NCBI GenBank assembly: GCA_024362935.1
Contig: JANCRA010000004.1
Location: forward strand, 27,891,121-27,955,120
Length of the DNA stretch: 64,000 nt
DNA from: Setophaga petechia
Taxonomy: Eukaryota > Chordata > Aves > Passeriformes > Parulidae
Direction of reading: 5' to 3'
The position numbers and the translations under genes are program-made. How positions within the stretch are numbered: the stretch's first letter is position 1; every line of letters starts with the position of its first letter. Under the pieces are notes generated by a model that saw only the letters and a program-made list of their open reading frames with translations, was not told the origin of the DNA and made no database searches. This document shows, in pieces, positions 1 to 14,960 of the stretch.

Positions 1-1633
1 CCCTTGTAGCATTTCTGTAAAGGGCAACAGCAAATTGGAAATAGAAGTGCACATACCTCACCTCATGGGTGTAGGGAAGACCTCATGGCAGTACAACAGG
101 CAAGCCCTGTTGTACATCCTCCCAGGGCATTGCAACATTTTGCAGGGCTCAGGAACAGCAAAAGAGCTTGGACAATGCTTAGGGTGCCAAAGTTGCAGCA
201 TGGGTGCCAGAGATCATGAGCTAATGTGCTTGTAAAATCTCTTCCCACACAATGCCCAGGGCTATGGGTTTACCTCAGTCTTGTGATGTGACATAGAGAT
301 TACAAACAAGCAGTGCTGGAGAGTCACCTGGGTAGTAACCAGGTCAGACCACAGCTTGTCATCACTCCAATTATGGTCCCCTTCTCATAGGATGGGCCAA
401 CACTCCCACCAAAGCTGATCCCAAAGATCTAATCTTCATTGTGCCAGCTGATAAAATTAAAAGAGAAGTGTAAAGAAATTTACCTAACAGATCTTAAATG
501 TGTTTTAACACAAAGTGCCCAGGAATATTTAAATATTGATTAGTACCCTTCCTGCAGCATCTGGAGAAAAAATCAGTTCAGAGTAGACTTCAGGTGAAAG
601 CTCCACACTGGGCTGTGGGAGATGAAGGTCAGTCCATAGATCACAACAAGGCGGGGAGCAACTTGATGCTAGGTGGAGCAGGTCTCATTATTCCTGTCCT
701 TTATAGTGGAAAGGGAAGGAGCACAAAAGAATTCAGTTTTGTCATAATGCGGAGGGGAAAGGCCAGAGGAGAGCAAACCCTTACTTCCTTTCACCCTGCT
801 AAGGTCATTCACACCAGTGCATGCACTAACACACAGCGCTTCCTTCCTGCCAGTTCTGCTCTCAGACTTTGGAATGTTACACAAGTAACCAATTTCATAT
901 TAATCTGTATTGGAGCATAGTAGCATGTTAGTCTCATTTAATTTTTATAAAACTTTAAAAAGGGCATATAGGGAGACTGGATGAAAGGTTAATGTTTACA
1001 AATGCCCTGAGCCAGGATATTCTGTGTCCAGGCAGAACAACACCCAGCTTGCATGATCTACACCTTTGAAATACAGATGGAATTAACACAGTCTGTATGT
1101 TCTTATTCATATAGTCACTTCACAAGAAAATACATTTAATGGAATGAATCCCAAGTACAAGATAGGATTTCCCCAATGACTACCTTCAATCTTTGTTTAC
1201 AACATCACCCAAAAAAAACCCCAAAAACATATGACTCAATTATTTATCTACCCATTATTTATTCATTCTCCTAGTAGTATCTCAGTAAACTAGCATGTGA
1301 TTTGGCTGCTCAGTTATTCCTTAAGTATTCTGGCCAAACACTCCTGCACAAAGGAAAACTGGAGAGTATTTTCATTTGAAAACACAAAGAACACAGACAT
1401 ATATTTTCTAATCTCTTTCACTAAAGCTTTAACTGGTCGTGGACATATTCCAGACAGTCTAGTTCAGTCTTGGGTAAAGTCTTCAAATATTTGGAGACTT
1501 CTGAAGTACTCTTGTGCTCTATTGTGTCCCTGAAAGCAGGTCCTAGAAAAATGCACTCCTTATCTCTGGAACACACTGAAAAGATATATTTGGTTACACA
1601 TTCCAAATACAAAGAATAAATGAATGTGGGTTT

Positions 1634-1634
<1 letters not shown>

Positions 1635-1670
<36 letters not shown>

Positions 1671-1700
1671 CTCTCTCTCTCTCTCTCACATACACACACA
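1635..1700. repeat. Compound (CA)n-(CT)n microsatellite
   Basis: Sixteen CA units (1635-1666) are followed by ten CT units (1667-1686) and a short imperfect CA stretch to 1700. Confidence 0.95.
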
Positions 1701-4700
1701 TCCCCTTGTTCATGTACTTGTTCATGTAAGCTGAACTGGTAAATTTGAGGATATTTTTATTCTCAGAAAGTGTAACTTACAACTCCAGCGAGCTTGCTCT
1801 GTCTCACTTTGAGTTCCTCTTTTTTGATTTTTGCCTGACAAACATAGCTCCTACCCTAACTATGCAAAACCTGCTGCTTTCACTTCACATCATTTCCTCA
1901 AAATTCATTTCTCTCTCTATCTTATTTCTCTTTAGTGAAGGGGGAAAAAAGATCTGTCGCAATAATCGAAGTGTCAGGTTTTGTATCTCATCATTGTCAA
2001 GAAATGGCAAAATCTGTGGGGAAGGAAGGATTTGGATAAAATTTAGTCAGGTTCCAACAAAGAAAAATGTTCAGAGATGTGGTGAAATCCTTTCATAAGC
2101 CTGGGCCAGTCTTCTCCATTAAAGAATCTCACATCTATAGTCTAACTACCCTCTTTTGTAAACAAACCCCCTATAAGGGGAGTAGAGCACAGTTCAGCAT
2201 GAATGCACCAAAGCTCAGCCACCACAGCAACTCCCTATTAGAGTGAACAAAGAGGGGAAAAAACATCCCACCACCCCTCCACCGCCCCATACATCTTCAA
2301 ACCAAAAGAAGTCAGAAGCTGGTGGCTGGAGAAAACCAGCTTTCAGTGTAATAAATGCAGTGGGGAAGGTCTGAGGGGCAGTGACATGCCCTCCATACTA
2401 AAGAATAGAGTTGGTAAAAGGCAGAAAAATCTAAATAACCTGAGAAAGCATAGCAAAAAGCAATTTGGTGAAAAAATGAGACCTGGAGTGGGCCTGACCT
2501 GTAGTCAACCAATAAGCAGTCTGTATAACATAAGCAGTCTTTATTTTAAACACAATTGGTATGTTCTTAGAACTATGGTTCACTAAGACTATATTATGGC
2601 TCTGAAGTATTAGAAAATTCTGTCAGTCACTTAAGTATGCAATAAACATTATCTGTTTGATAGGTTATAAAAATCCTGATGAAAAAAAGTTATAAATTGT
2701 ACTTAGAAATTAAAATCTTCACTACACTGCAAGGAGGAGTAAGACAGCTAACTATGACTCTGTAGAGTATGGCTAAAAAAAAAAAAGGTGTTTTTCAAGC
2801 CATCCCCTTCACAGGAGGAGACAGCAAATATTATGGGAAGACACACAGAGATGTTTTCATTTATAGCAAGACAAATGAATCCATCTACATTTATTGTGAC
2901 TCTTGACACTTCACTTCCCAATCCCAAGGTTTAACTGTAAAGTTCCTTGAGATCCCAGGACATAGGATAAGGCACCCAAGTCCAAAGCACTACAATAGTA
3001 TAAAACTGCAGTGAAAATAAATTTCACCACAACGATAATTTAAAACAAATTTAAGCACTGAATGCCATTCTTGTGGCAAGATGGTTTTGTCTTGGTTTTT
3101 TTGTCCAGTGCTAATATTTACTTACTGTAAATTTATCAGAACAAAAAGACTATGTCTAAAGAACTGAAAGAATTTCAGGATTTGTAATAAAACAAAACTT
3201 TTCTAATTACTCTGCAGTTAACGTAATGTAATTCAGGAATTCAAAAGATCTAGAGATTTTAATAAACTGAAACACTTCACTGCATTTGCTTTTGTTCAGG
3301 CATGTCCTGCATTTACTTTCTCATAAATCCTCTTTAGACTGGCAATTTACCTAAAGCTAGCATAACTGAGTATATTTGTAATAATACACATGGTAATGCT
3401 TCTCACCAGGAGACTAAAGCCTAAATTTTCTTATTTCAAAAAAGGAATAGTAAGTGAATTATTACACTTTAGAAGATGAAGCTTTTAAATTTTACTCATA
3501 CACCTCAAAATATGACACCATAGTGGCCAGATATAAACCATGACAAAATTAATTTCTAGAGAGATATGCATTTTTAGTGTGCACTGGAATGGCATGGGCA
3601 GCCCATTCAGACTCTGCAAACAGACCAGCAATACCAGCAGGACTGGAAAAGAATAAAATGGCTTGCTCCTGGATCACAGAACAAAAGGGAGGTAGATTTG
3701 TTCCCTTGCCAGTATGACTTTTTTTTTTAGTTAGAACAATTACAATAAAACTTTGATGCTTTAGTGTTTCCTGTAAAAAAAAAAAGTCCTTTCACAACCT
3801 GGAATATGCAGAGGTGAAAACCAGCCTGCAAGGCAGCAAATAGCCCAGTGATTATCTGTCTCTGAAGAGAAGGCTCAGACTGTCCACTTCAGAAAGACTG
3901 GACAAAGCTTGATCAATACTCACTGTGATTTCTCATTGTTGTCATTTAGGCCATGCTTACAGTTTGTCAGTTGTAAAATTGTACTCTTATCATATTCTTT
4001 ATTATTCCTTCGAACTTTATCCGACAAGGAAAACCAAGAAATTTCATTGTAGCCAGCCAAGGAAGTATCTTTCAGTGGAACTTACAAAGAATTTGGATTG
4101 AAACCGGTACTACCTATGCCTTAATTTTTTTTATTCCCTCATAAATTTATTATGTATAAACTTATTATGCTTAATATTTCAGAGACTCCACTAGGGATTT
4201 ATTACAAATTTTAGTATCTTAGCCACATGAAGAGGGATTTGTTTGAGAGAGTTTTTTTAGATGTCATTTTCTAATTGAGCATTAAGGGCCCATTGTAGCA
4301 CTAAGTCCCTCATGGTGTAACAGATGCCTTTGTGTTTTAATTCATGTAAGTTCCATGAATATTTATGTATATTAGTTAAAAACAATTCAGCTACAGCAAT
4401 ACTATTCTGTGTTCCCTCATCAACAAATAAGAAGTGCTCCCCTTACCACATGCTTATCTCTCAGTTATTAATGTACAATAACAAATTCCAAACTCTCAGC
4501 TGGGAACATTATATTGTAATTGTTTAGTAGGCTATTAGGGCATACCTGTCTGTCAGAATCAAAACACAGGAATTAACTCTCCTAGTATGGGTAGAGAAAG
4601 ATTGATTTCTTGTGCCATCTCGTGGAAAAATTATTAATTGCAAGACAATCTTGAGTATTTCACACAGTTGTGTATATGAAGAAACCTGAGGAATGTGGCT

Positions 4701-5482
4701 CAAGACAGTTTTCTCTCCTACACCAAAAAGTCTGCTGCTTATGAAGTAGTAATCTAGTTCGGTAATGTCTTATAGTCAAATATTTTCAATTGGTCGACCT
4801 AAACTCAGTGGCTGATCTTTCTGTATGCTGTATGGACTGTACATACAAACTATTTTTAGATCTTCCTTCATGCTCACATTTACACAGAAAGATACTGTGC
4901 TTCTTTTAAAATTCATTGGACAGCTGAAGCATTTCTTTTCACCTGGACTGCTGGCTGAATCTGGTTTTTTTCCCCAGTAATTTTTTGAAAATCACAAACT
5001 GAGTGTTCTGAAAATAAATATTCACTGATTGCTTAATTAAACTTATTAAAATGCAAATTAAAATCCCAAACTAATGAAAATAATTTAAAAAGAACACATT
5101 ACCACAATGATGAAAGATCAGATTTAACTTTTTCCATTATCCAATACAATGTCAATTAAGTATAATTGGAAAATGAGAAAGCACAAAAGAAATCTGAAAA
5201 CAGCTTTTGTCACAGAAACTTAATAAGGAACAAGTTACCTCATACACAGCTCAGAAGAAGGTGATAGGGTATTATTCTACAAGGGGGTTTGGATACTTTT
5301 GGTTTCTAAGTCCACTTGCAGTCCACGAGAATTTGAAACACAGGCTGAATATTCTTTCTGTCCTCTCCCCTCCAGCTATAATATTTCAGCTGTAGGAAAC
5401 TGAAACAGTTTTCTAGATTCCATATCTTTGATCTATAACCACTTGCTAAACTACATTCACAGAAGAATACAGGTGATAAGCT

Positions 5483-5506
5483 TGTGTGTGTGTGTGTGTG
5501 TGTGTG
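5483..5506. repeat. (TG)12 microsatellite
   Basis: Twelve perfect TG units, in the region downstream of ROR2. Confidence 0.95.
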
Positions 5507-8500
5507 GTGGAATTACAGTAATACTTGAGGATTTAACCATGCATCTCTTTTTAGCATTAATGTGAGTCAATAAAGTAAATCTCTATATTCCACTTTGAAA
5601 ATATGTGTACAAGGGTTTGAATTATTTCCCTTTTTTTAGTTATCCTTTGATATCATTCAGCATGTGAATGTTAGGAAAGAAATGGAGTTCAGCACCATTT
5701 ACTCGTTGCAAAAGAAATTAAATTAGAATTGCCTGGGGGCAATCTAATCCAGCAAACATTTCAGTAACTTCTCCATCCCACTCTCAGAAGCAACAGGCCA
5801 TTTTGCTACATTTCTGACTCTTTCTAGAGTAGATATTGCTCTCTTACATTTCTGCATTATATTTCAATTGGTCAAGAATCCTCTACAGACAATGTTAAGA
5901 CCAACTAATTGAGCGTTTATCTAAATAAAAGCCACTTGACGTGCAAGCTACTGCTAAGATATTGCTGCACAGACCTCCTTCAAACTGTAGTATTTAAATT
6001 CCTCTGACCTCTTAAATGCTGTTTTGGGCTTTGATGCTGCTGCAATTCCTCTGCTATAAAGCACAGTGGACTCTTCAGTGGGACATTGGAAGAGTTCTTG
6101 TGGAAGAGAGCAGTTATTCTGATTGTGTTAAGCTCTAATTTAATGTAGGTCAGTCACAATAGGAAGAAACACAGAAGCATCAACAGTTAACCCAGTGCTG
6201 GGAGTGTCTCAGACAAGAAACAAGGTGGTGTCTCAGCCCCTGTTATCCTGGTCTCAAGCATGTGGTACATTAGAGGACTATACAGCCTTAAATTCCTACC
6301 CAAGTTCTCTCACCACCTTTATTGCATGCTGCTGTTTCCAGAGAGTTTGTGATCTCAATCACAAAGTTGCAAACAGCAAAGTGTTGAATTACAAACTGTC
6401 TGTACAGGTCTAGTCCAAGTCACACTAATTCAAGAGCTGACATGAGTCAGTTTTACTCTGACACAAATCATTTGCTTCTTAACATGGGTCACTGTTCTCC
6501 ATAACAGAAGCCTATGGAAATATTTGCTCCAGTACCATCTTTCACGTCACTATCAAAATTGGACTTGTTGTAGGCGGTTATTGTTGACTTCTTTCCTAAT
6601 AGGAGGAGAAGTGAAGTCTTATTCCAGTCACATAAAAATTAATGACACTATAAAATTAAGTGCTGACAAAGTACAAAAGATTATGCTCTCTTCCTTTCAG
6701 AATGTGTCATGTATGTTCCTTTGTAGGAAGGGTTCACATAAGCATGCTTTCCTATTTGCATATTTTGCTGCTACTGTACATCCATTGCACATAGTATAAT
6801 TTTATGGTCAAAATCACTCACCCATTATTCAAGTACTATAGTAAAACCTGCTGTCATAACATTATTCCTGATATCTCCTGAAGAAACTTTTCTGCCCTGC
6901 CTCAGATGTGGCCCCAGATCTATCCATGCTGAGGATTCCTACAGCACTCAGCATAATTTCCAGACGTCGGATCCATCTCTTGACCACATGGACTCAGATG
7001 GCTTATGGATTGGGTAAGAGAACTGACTGCCTAGAGTTTCTTGTGTTGATAGCCCTAAGCATACAGAAACACTAACCACTGAAAACAAGAGTTGAAAAAA
7101 TGAATTTGATTCAGGGGAACTTTCTTGGGTCTGAGTTTGAAAATCCTGTTAAATCTTGTCTTCCAAGCTGTCTTTAAAGGATTAAGTACCTTTTCTTCAG
7201 GTACAGTTTCTTTTCTTCAGGTTTCAGAATTTTGCCAGAAATTATGTGTGAGACTTGTTAAAACTGTAGCTCCCACAGCCCATTAAAAATTAAATCTAAG
7301 TACTCTTAACACAGTGAAAGATTTCTGAGGTCAGCTTGAGTCAAAGGACAATTTGGTAGCTATGTTAATGGACCCTTATTCAAGGAACTCAAGTACATAA
7401 TCAGCAGTAATAACAATTCTGCAAGACAAATTAGATGGTTAATAACATGTAAATAGAACCACGGTATTCAGATTACGTCACTAGTAGTGGCTGTGCAACT
7501 GCAATGTCGTCAGAGGGAGCACACACACAGACCTAGATGGAAATTGCCAAATTGTTTTGTTGATAGGGAAGAAAGGAAGGAGAGCTGGATTCCACCCTCC
7601 CAGCTGTGTTGGTTGTATAAGTTTAACAGAGCGGAAAGTACTACAAATTTAATTCTGCCTTGGAAAGCCTGCCAATTTTCCATATTCACACTGCTTTCAT
7701 TAACAATGCCTCACTCTTCCTCACTATTCTCTTATTTGTTGTCAGGCATTTCCTTTTCAATTCATTATTGCACTTCTTTTTGACATGTTTTGTTTCTTCT
7801 ATTTAATCTCTTTGTAAATAAAGCTATGGTGGCATGTAAAATGTCATCACTTGCCACAAAGAGGACATGGAGGTGACATATAGCTCCTCTATAGCTCTTT
7901 CCTCAAGGAGTCACAACTCACTTTGGTGTCTAAACTGTGTGAATAAAGAAGAGGATATGACCACCTATGTTCCCATAGATTTGACATAGGCCACAATGCC
8001 CTTATCTGTTGCAGTGGAAATGGTGTCAACTTTAAAGTTAAACATAATTGTTCTTATAAGCCTATGAAATGACAGGACAGTAATGCATATTTACTCAGTG
8101 TTTTGGTGATCCTTTCTCAGACAGTTATAAATTATTTCTTAGATGAGAGCTTTTTGTACTTGATGAATAGCAGATGATTGTCACTACTTTACTGTTTAAT
8201 TTTTAAATTAATTTGAAGTATAATTCTCCAACTATAAAGTGCTCCGAGACTACTAAGAAATTAATCACATTAAATGAACTTCATTATAAATCATCATCCT
8301 TATATGACTCTCAAAATCAGGCACTGGAAGAAATTAATGCATCAAAGCAGGATTCATTTAAACAGAAAATGCATTTTAGAATTGAGAAAACTCTAGGTAT
8401 GTATTAAAATTGTGGAATTGTGTGGAACTCCCCTATCAAGTCTATACATAGTGAGAGCATACAAGTTTGTAACACTGCTAAAATTTAAACTTATGCATTA

Positions 8501-11500
8501 AGCTCATATTATAAAAAAAGTTTTTAAAGCATTATAGATTTGAGCAGTGACCTACAGTCCCAGTCTTATACCACTGTAAAACTTCCAGTAATTATGTTTA
8601 AGAAGACAAAAAGCCAGTCATGCATGAAGAAAAGCAAATATGGTGCACTTTCTAGTAAAACCAAGACGTCTTCATATTGAAAAGAAAAACACCAAATACA
8701 CAAAAGATAGTTATTAAACCTGTAAAAAACATACAAAATATTTGAAGAGACCTTAAAAGATAAAACATGAAGCACATAACAGAAGTTACAGTGTGTAACT
8801 ATACTTTACTTTTCTGATAAAATCCAATCCTTTGAAATGAGAAAGAAAAAGGAATAAACTACTTCTGAATATGAGACTGCTGATTTTTATAACCATATAG
8901 ATATTTGCAAGTCTTAAGTGCAATGTCAGAAAGCAAAGCAAACAGGCTAAATATCCAAGCTATTCATCTGGGCTGCCATGCAGAATATTCAAACTGAAAT
9001 GGGAAATTACAAATTATGAAAACATAACTTTCTTTTTTCAAGTACAGTTTTAAATCACATTTAAGCAAAGTTCAGAGGATTTGAACTTGAGTAGGAGGCT
9101 TCTAACATTAGTCTTTCTGCTAAATGCTCAGCTATCTGGAGGTACTATCCAGTGGCCTACACTAAACCCTGGAGACCACTATTATGATTAGTTTAGGAAC
9201 TTGCCTCTGCTCAACTCATCTATTTTTTCTAGCACTTGCTAGGCTGGTTTTTTTTTTTTTTTATTTTACTACACAAAATATGAAAGTAAAATATAAGCCT
9301 GCAAAGCAAAGTTTGTAAAAATTTTGTAAAATTTTGTCAGAACAACAAACAATTTCTGAGAATGAAATGCTACAGTGAAATGTTGGAATACAACACAAAT
9401 TAAATTTTAGATACCTCTCAGTTATTCAGAATTATTTTAAAGAAACTGATACACAATAGACAGATTCAAACCTGCAACTGTAAATTTAAGCATTTTTTTT
9501 GCAAGCAGCTTCAGTGTTTAATTGTAAAAGATATGCTAAGGCTAACCAAAGGGGATCTATTGAACATATAGAAAACAGAATGCAAAACAAAAGTTATCTA
9601 AATCCACACTAACTAGATTTAAATTTAATATGCAAGAAAATTCTTAGACTTCAATAAGGTTTTAGACTCCATAGAGTTTAAAATTTTTATCCAGCTGGTT
9701 TTTGAAATTTCAAAGTTTTGGGAAGTTTTGGAATTACTGACAGACTTTCCATGAAAACCCAAAATGTTTCCTCAGTCTGAGTGAACTCCCTTAAGTATTC
9801 TCTTTTTAAAAAGGCTTGGGGAAGAGTGGAGTTAATTCTTCTGCACCCTTATTTTTTTATTTTTCTACACAGGAGCAGACATTTCATGGTCAAGAGCAGC
9901 AAGCACAAAATACTAATGCACAGAGTCCAGACAGCAAACTCTTAAAAGGTTTGTTTTTCTTAGCTGGTTTATGCCTACTTGATGAGGCAAAGGTCTACAA
10001 AATGAGTATTTTACGACCCCAGACAAAAAACCAAAAGGCAACTTTGCTGCCCCTGACCCTATGCACCAGAAAAATAGAAGTAAAAAAGAAAAAAAAAGTG
10101 TGGTAGAGGGGCTGCCTTCATTTTGCTCCAAAATAAACATTTACTTGCTTTTTAAAGGAGGGAGGGAGGAGGGAAGGAAAACATTGACTTGATGGAGCAT
10201 AAAAGAAAACAAAGTTTGTTAAGTTCCTTTGTCCCTCTCTAGAGAATTACCTCATTTAAATGCAAGACCCATTTATGGATAATGGGAAAAATAAAAGCTT
10301 TGTGAATGTAGGCATGAAAAATTCTTATACTTGCAGAAAACATTGATGAGTCAATATCTGTTTATTTGGAAGATTTATTTAGTGTAACAGATAAGTACTT
10401 TAATTAAAGCTTCCATCTGTGGAAGCTGACAAACACTGCACCTTTACTATTTCTGACCGTGATAATGCTGAAGAGGAATGTTTCTGTGCAATAGTGTCAC
10501 CAAGGTCATTATATGGTATTTAATGACTATGTTGAAAAAACGGAGCATCGCACACTTATCTCTGATGTGAATGTAAATGTGACCTTTTCTAAAACTAAAA
10601 AGGACATGAATATAAAGAAGCAACATTCCACTTATTTTACTGCATTTCAGCAAGAAGGCAGATCTAAACCAAGAGTTACAAGTGAATATGATGCTGCTGA
10701 AAGTGTACTTCAATTTATAAAAAATAAAAACCACAGATACCAGCTGTATAGGTATATGGGTATTGATATCTCTGTGTGTTCTTTTGGATTACATTTTAGT
10801 TATTTAGTTGAGTTGAATTTAGCATTTTAGTTATATACGCTGTGTGTACTGAAAGGGCTTAATAGAATGTTCCTTTGTCACCAGAGAAAATATATCATCA
10901 AGATGCAGAAACACAAATTCTTTAATTAAACAGAAGTAAATGGTAAAAATATGCTTTTTAAGTAAACCTAATTGAGATACAAGGAAAACTGCAGAAGAAA
11001 CATCAGGTATAATAGATTATAAGTAAATTGTAAAATGTTTACATAGGATGCTAATGAAATTTATGGGACTAGCAATAAAGGTGAACATATATCAAAGTGT
11101 CATCTGCAATAACAGACCACTGCCACTAGCATGAGAGACAAGGTGCAGAGGTGGGAGACTGGAAGACTGGTGTACAGGTAAATCAGAATTACTGCTCAAG
11201 CAACTGTATTACCCAAGGAAAGAGCTTCATTATAGAGGAGAGAAACTAGGCAGTAAACGATCAACACAATTACCTAGTTTTCCATAAGGTTGTCATGCAA
11301 TTGTCAACACAAGATGTTTTGTTACATAACAAAAGATTCCAAATAAACTCATAGTTACAGTGCCATCATGGGTAACACATCTTAATACTCCGCTGTTGGC
11401 AATGCTATGCTCATACAACACTTTAACCAAATCAATAAAAATCATTGAGAAAGTGTGAAATGAAACATATGGGCAAATCTGTCTTACTATCACAACTCTG

Positions 11501-14229
11501 GGATATTCCAAAAAGCATCTGCCTTGTTCAGTGCCCTTCATTTTATTAAATCCTAGAGGTTCCAAGTGTTCTTTTTTATGAAGGCTGTGAAATCAATTGA
11601 CAACAAATAAACATTTATATAATTGTTTTTACCAACAGTGTCTGCTTTCAAGATTACTGATAATAGGCTTAAGCTTCTGAGAAAAATGCATGAACTTTGG
11701 TCTCTTAGAAAATTTACCAAGAATCTGCTGGTGGATCAAGGCACAATGATGCACAATTATGTAAGTGGTTTTATCCCATTATGGAGCATGGTATTTTAAG
11801 TTCTCAATTATACGGAAGTACCTGTGCCAACTGAATTTCAAAAGTACAACCATGAAACATCTCACAATGTATCTTGCTTATCATATCTCACACTTGCAAA
11901 AAGAGCTGGTATATTTCTTAGAAGTGTTTCTGTGATTCATGATTTCTAGAATCACATCTTCTTCGTTGCTTCTACAGTTACCCAAACCGTCCTTTTGCAA
12001 GCACACTTGCAGAAATCTGCCCCTGCAGACATATAACAATGTCCAAAACCTATCTGTATTTCCATGAAAAATAGTTTCAGCTAAACTTTTCCCTTGTTGC
12101 TACAACTGCATATTAATGTTTCAAAAGCAATTACTTTGAGACACCCACATTCCTACTTCATTTGATAAGCAAAAAATACTTATCCTCTCCAGCCAAAAAA
12201 GTCACAGGTCAAAGTTGCACTAATGATTGCAATCACATCCTCGAGTGATGCCAGCAGAAAAATAAAATGTTGCTACAAAGGCTGTTACTGTTGCCAGCTA
12301 CACATCTTTTACCCCCTGCTTGCTTATGTGACCAATGACCCATGTTGCCACCTGTGACACAGTAAACAGGGAAGAGCAAGAAAGCATGGCCATTACCTTC
12401 AGTGAGATGCAATTTCTGCACGGGCAGCAATGTTCAGTAATGCTCAGTAACATTCCAAGGTAATGGAGAAAATTAATTTTTTTAACAGGATGCTTAGGAT
12501 ATTATCCCCTCTCATTTCATCACAGGTCTCAATTTTGAAGATTGTGTTTAGAATTTGTGGCAAGAATTGGCACCAATATCTAATTTTTCTTCTTATGTTA
12601 AACATATACTTGCAAGTCTTACCAAATGCAGGCTCATATGGAAAAGAATAACAAAGAGTAAATGTCAAAAAAACAAGGAATCTCCTTCATCCTAATCCAT
12701 TTTCTTGGAAAAATGAGACCTACACAGGGTTTTGGTGGAGCATCAAGGTTAAGTCTTTAAAGAGCCTTTTATCACATCTTTTAGGGTTACTTTAGGTCTG
12801 ATATGCCAATTTTTTTTCTGTTTAGCACAAACTGAAAATCTCACTTCTCTTACCTAACAAGACCTTTATAGGACCTGGACATCTGTAGGGTTGAAATGGA
12901 CAATGTCTTAATAACTGTGGGCCTTTACAAAAGATGTATTTTGAAGTACTGCTGTAGCCAAGACAAGGAAGGAGGCAAGGTCAGAGTACAAGACCGAACC
13001 AAGTTTTACACTGATATTCCTTTATTTGATTTTCATTACCAGCCGGAAATTGAACCACAATAAAAATAACCAGCATAGCTTCTTTCTACTGTTTTCTTGT
13101 AAAGGAAAGTCAGCTGTCAGAATTGGAAGATTTTCAAATTATATCTTATTGACCAGAAGTGCCGAACCTCATGACAGTCAGGATACACTCTGAAGAACTG
13201 GTGGTAGAGCATCTCTCCCTGAATTCAACAAAACCAGAACAGTTTTGGCAAAGTTTATCAGCACAGTTCACTGTTGCTTCTCACATGCTTTGTCTAATGT
13301 GACTGGCATCTCCTTGCAGGGATGAGACCATGGCATAAGCAAAACAATGTAATACAAAAGAAAATTATTCTTGAGGTTGGTTCCTAAATATGATTTTTTA
13401 ATCTTCTACTCAATATCAGTGCAGAAAACTACACTGAAAAGAGAGGTTAGGATATATAAAAGCAAAAGGCCAAGGTAGAAGTTTACAATTTCCATAATAC
13501 ATAAGAATTTACAATGCCAGGTGAAATGTCAATATACTGCTCGAAGCACAAGAAATTCTTTGCCAATAGCTCACTAGATTTCCTTCTTGAAACTTACAGC
13601 TCACTCTTTTCCTAGAAACTTTTCCAGGGACATTGTTTAATTTTTATATAAATTTTTAAAAGCATTTGTTTTAAAATTCCTTTCAGAAAGTGCTGAAAGT
13701 GCATCCTTTACCAAAACAGAATTGTATTGGACTGCATTTTGTGAGAATTACGTTCCGTTTTTTAATACCGCTTCTAAAACAGTTTAAAATATTGGCCAGT
13801 TTTGCAAGTATGCATTCATTCAATAATCTGCTCAGCCCTGTGAAAGTGCACAGTTATGTGCATGCATATGTGTAAGGCAGGAATCGAAATAAGTAAGAAT
13901 TTAGTGGTCAATTCATTTCAAGGTTCATACTTAAAATTATCCTGGCTTTAGCAAAATTTTGGTGAAAAAATATTGAAGAGGTTTAGCATTTCCTCAAAGG
14001 CTTACCAGAAATATAAAATCTTGACTTGCAACCCAGTATTCACAGCAAAACCTATGTAGAAGAAACACTAAGTGAATGTGTGCCCACACGTTGGTTACAG
14101 TGTCTTGGAAAACTGTAAGTCAAGGATAATAACCTAGGCAAATGCAAGGTCCACATTAAGCACTTGCCTAAGAACTTTGTGTATTAAATCCACAAAAAGA
14201 TTATATTAACAGATTTTTATTTTAAAAAT

Positions 14230-14960
14230 CATCAATTCATCTAAACCCTGCATTTTACTTGCACAAAATGTCTTCTGGGACCCCAGAAAGTGTCTCCTCC
14301 CCTCACTGTGGCATGTTTCCCTGCTTTCAGGAGCCTTCCAGAAGCAGAAGTGCCGGAGCAGCAGGAGTGGGTTTGCAGGGTTGTACTTCTGTCCTGGAGA
14401 GAGGAAGCACCAAAAACCCTCCCTGAAGCTTGCTGGCAGAGCAGACTCCTGACAGGAGGAAAACAAGTATCTCCTTACTGTGGGTGCATTTTCTGGAGAG
14501 GGCTGGGTGAAATGTCAGGAGCCTCTGAGATGGGGTCTGTATCCCCTGCACCCAAGAGGACGCCTTGCTGCAGTGCTGGGCAGCGTCAGCGCCCACCTCC
14601 GCATTCCCTGGAGCCACACAAACACGGTGCCCTCACAGTGCTCAACTCCCAGTGCCAGGGGACACACACCAGGTATCAGGCCCTTGGAAGGAAGGTATAA
14701 AGGCTCTAGAGACTCCCCCTCCAGCAGGGGGTGGGTCAAATCTGGCAGGAGATACTTGGGTGGGTGAGATGCGGCCACTGTTTTATCCCTCAGGCTCCCT
14801 GGCCCACAGACTCCCCTGTGATGTTGTCTGTTTTCTGTAAATGCTGCTATGGGACAAAGCAAAACCTTACTATCTCCATTGCTTGGGCATAATCTGTTAG
14901 AGCTGCACCTCAGACTGGAGGTGGACTGCTTCCAAAGAGGCAGAATTCCAACTCTCCCTC
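14230..14960. other. GC-richer unidentified segment
   Basis: About 0.7 kb with clearly higher GC than its surroundings and overlapping open frames on both strands (up to 211 residues on the minus strand at 14515-15150). Long overlapping frames in many phases are a result of the GC content. I recognise no domain. A tataaa at about 14696-14701 followed by ctctagagactccc could hint at an old LTR or promoter, but no paired LTR, primer site or target duplication was found. Confidence 0.4.

Larger units (their letters stand above)
1..14229. other. Intergenic DNA downstream of ROR2, no gene seen
   Basis: AT-rich sequence with two microsatellites (1635-1700, 5483-5506), scattered homopolymer runs (for example a T-run near 9247-9262) and a purine-rich stretch near 10158-10180. 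Open frames are all short (up to about 117 residues), lack recognisable domains and look like chance. No CR1 end was recognised. In human the next gene past the ROR2 3' end is NFIL3 at a large distance, so a gene-poor stretch here is expected. Confidence 0.7.
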
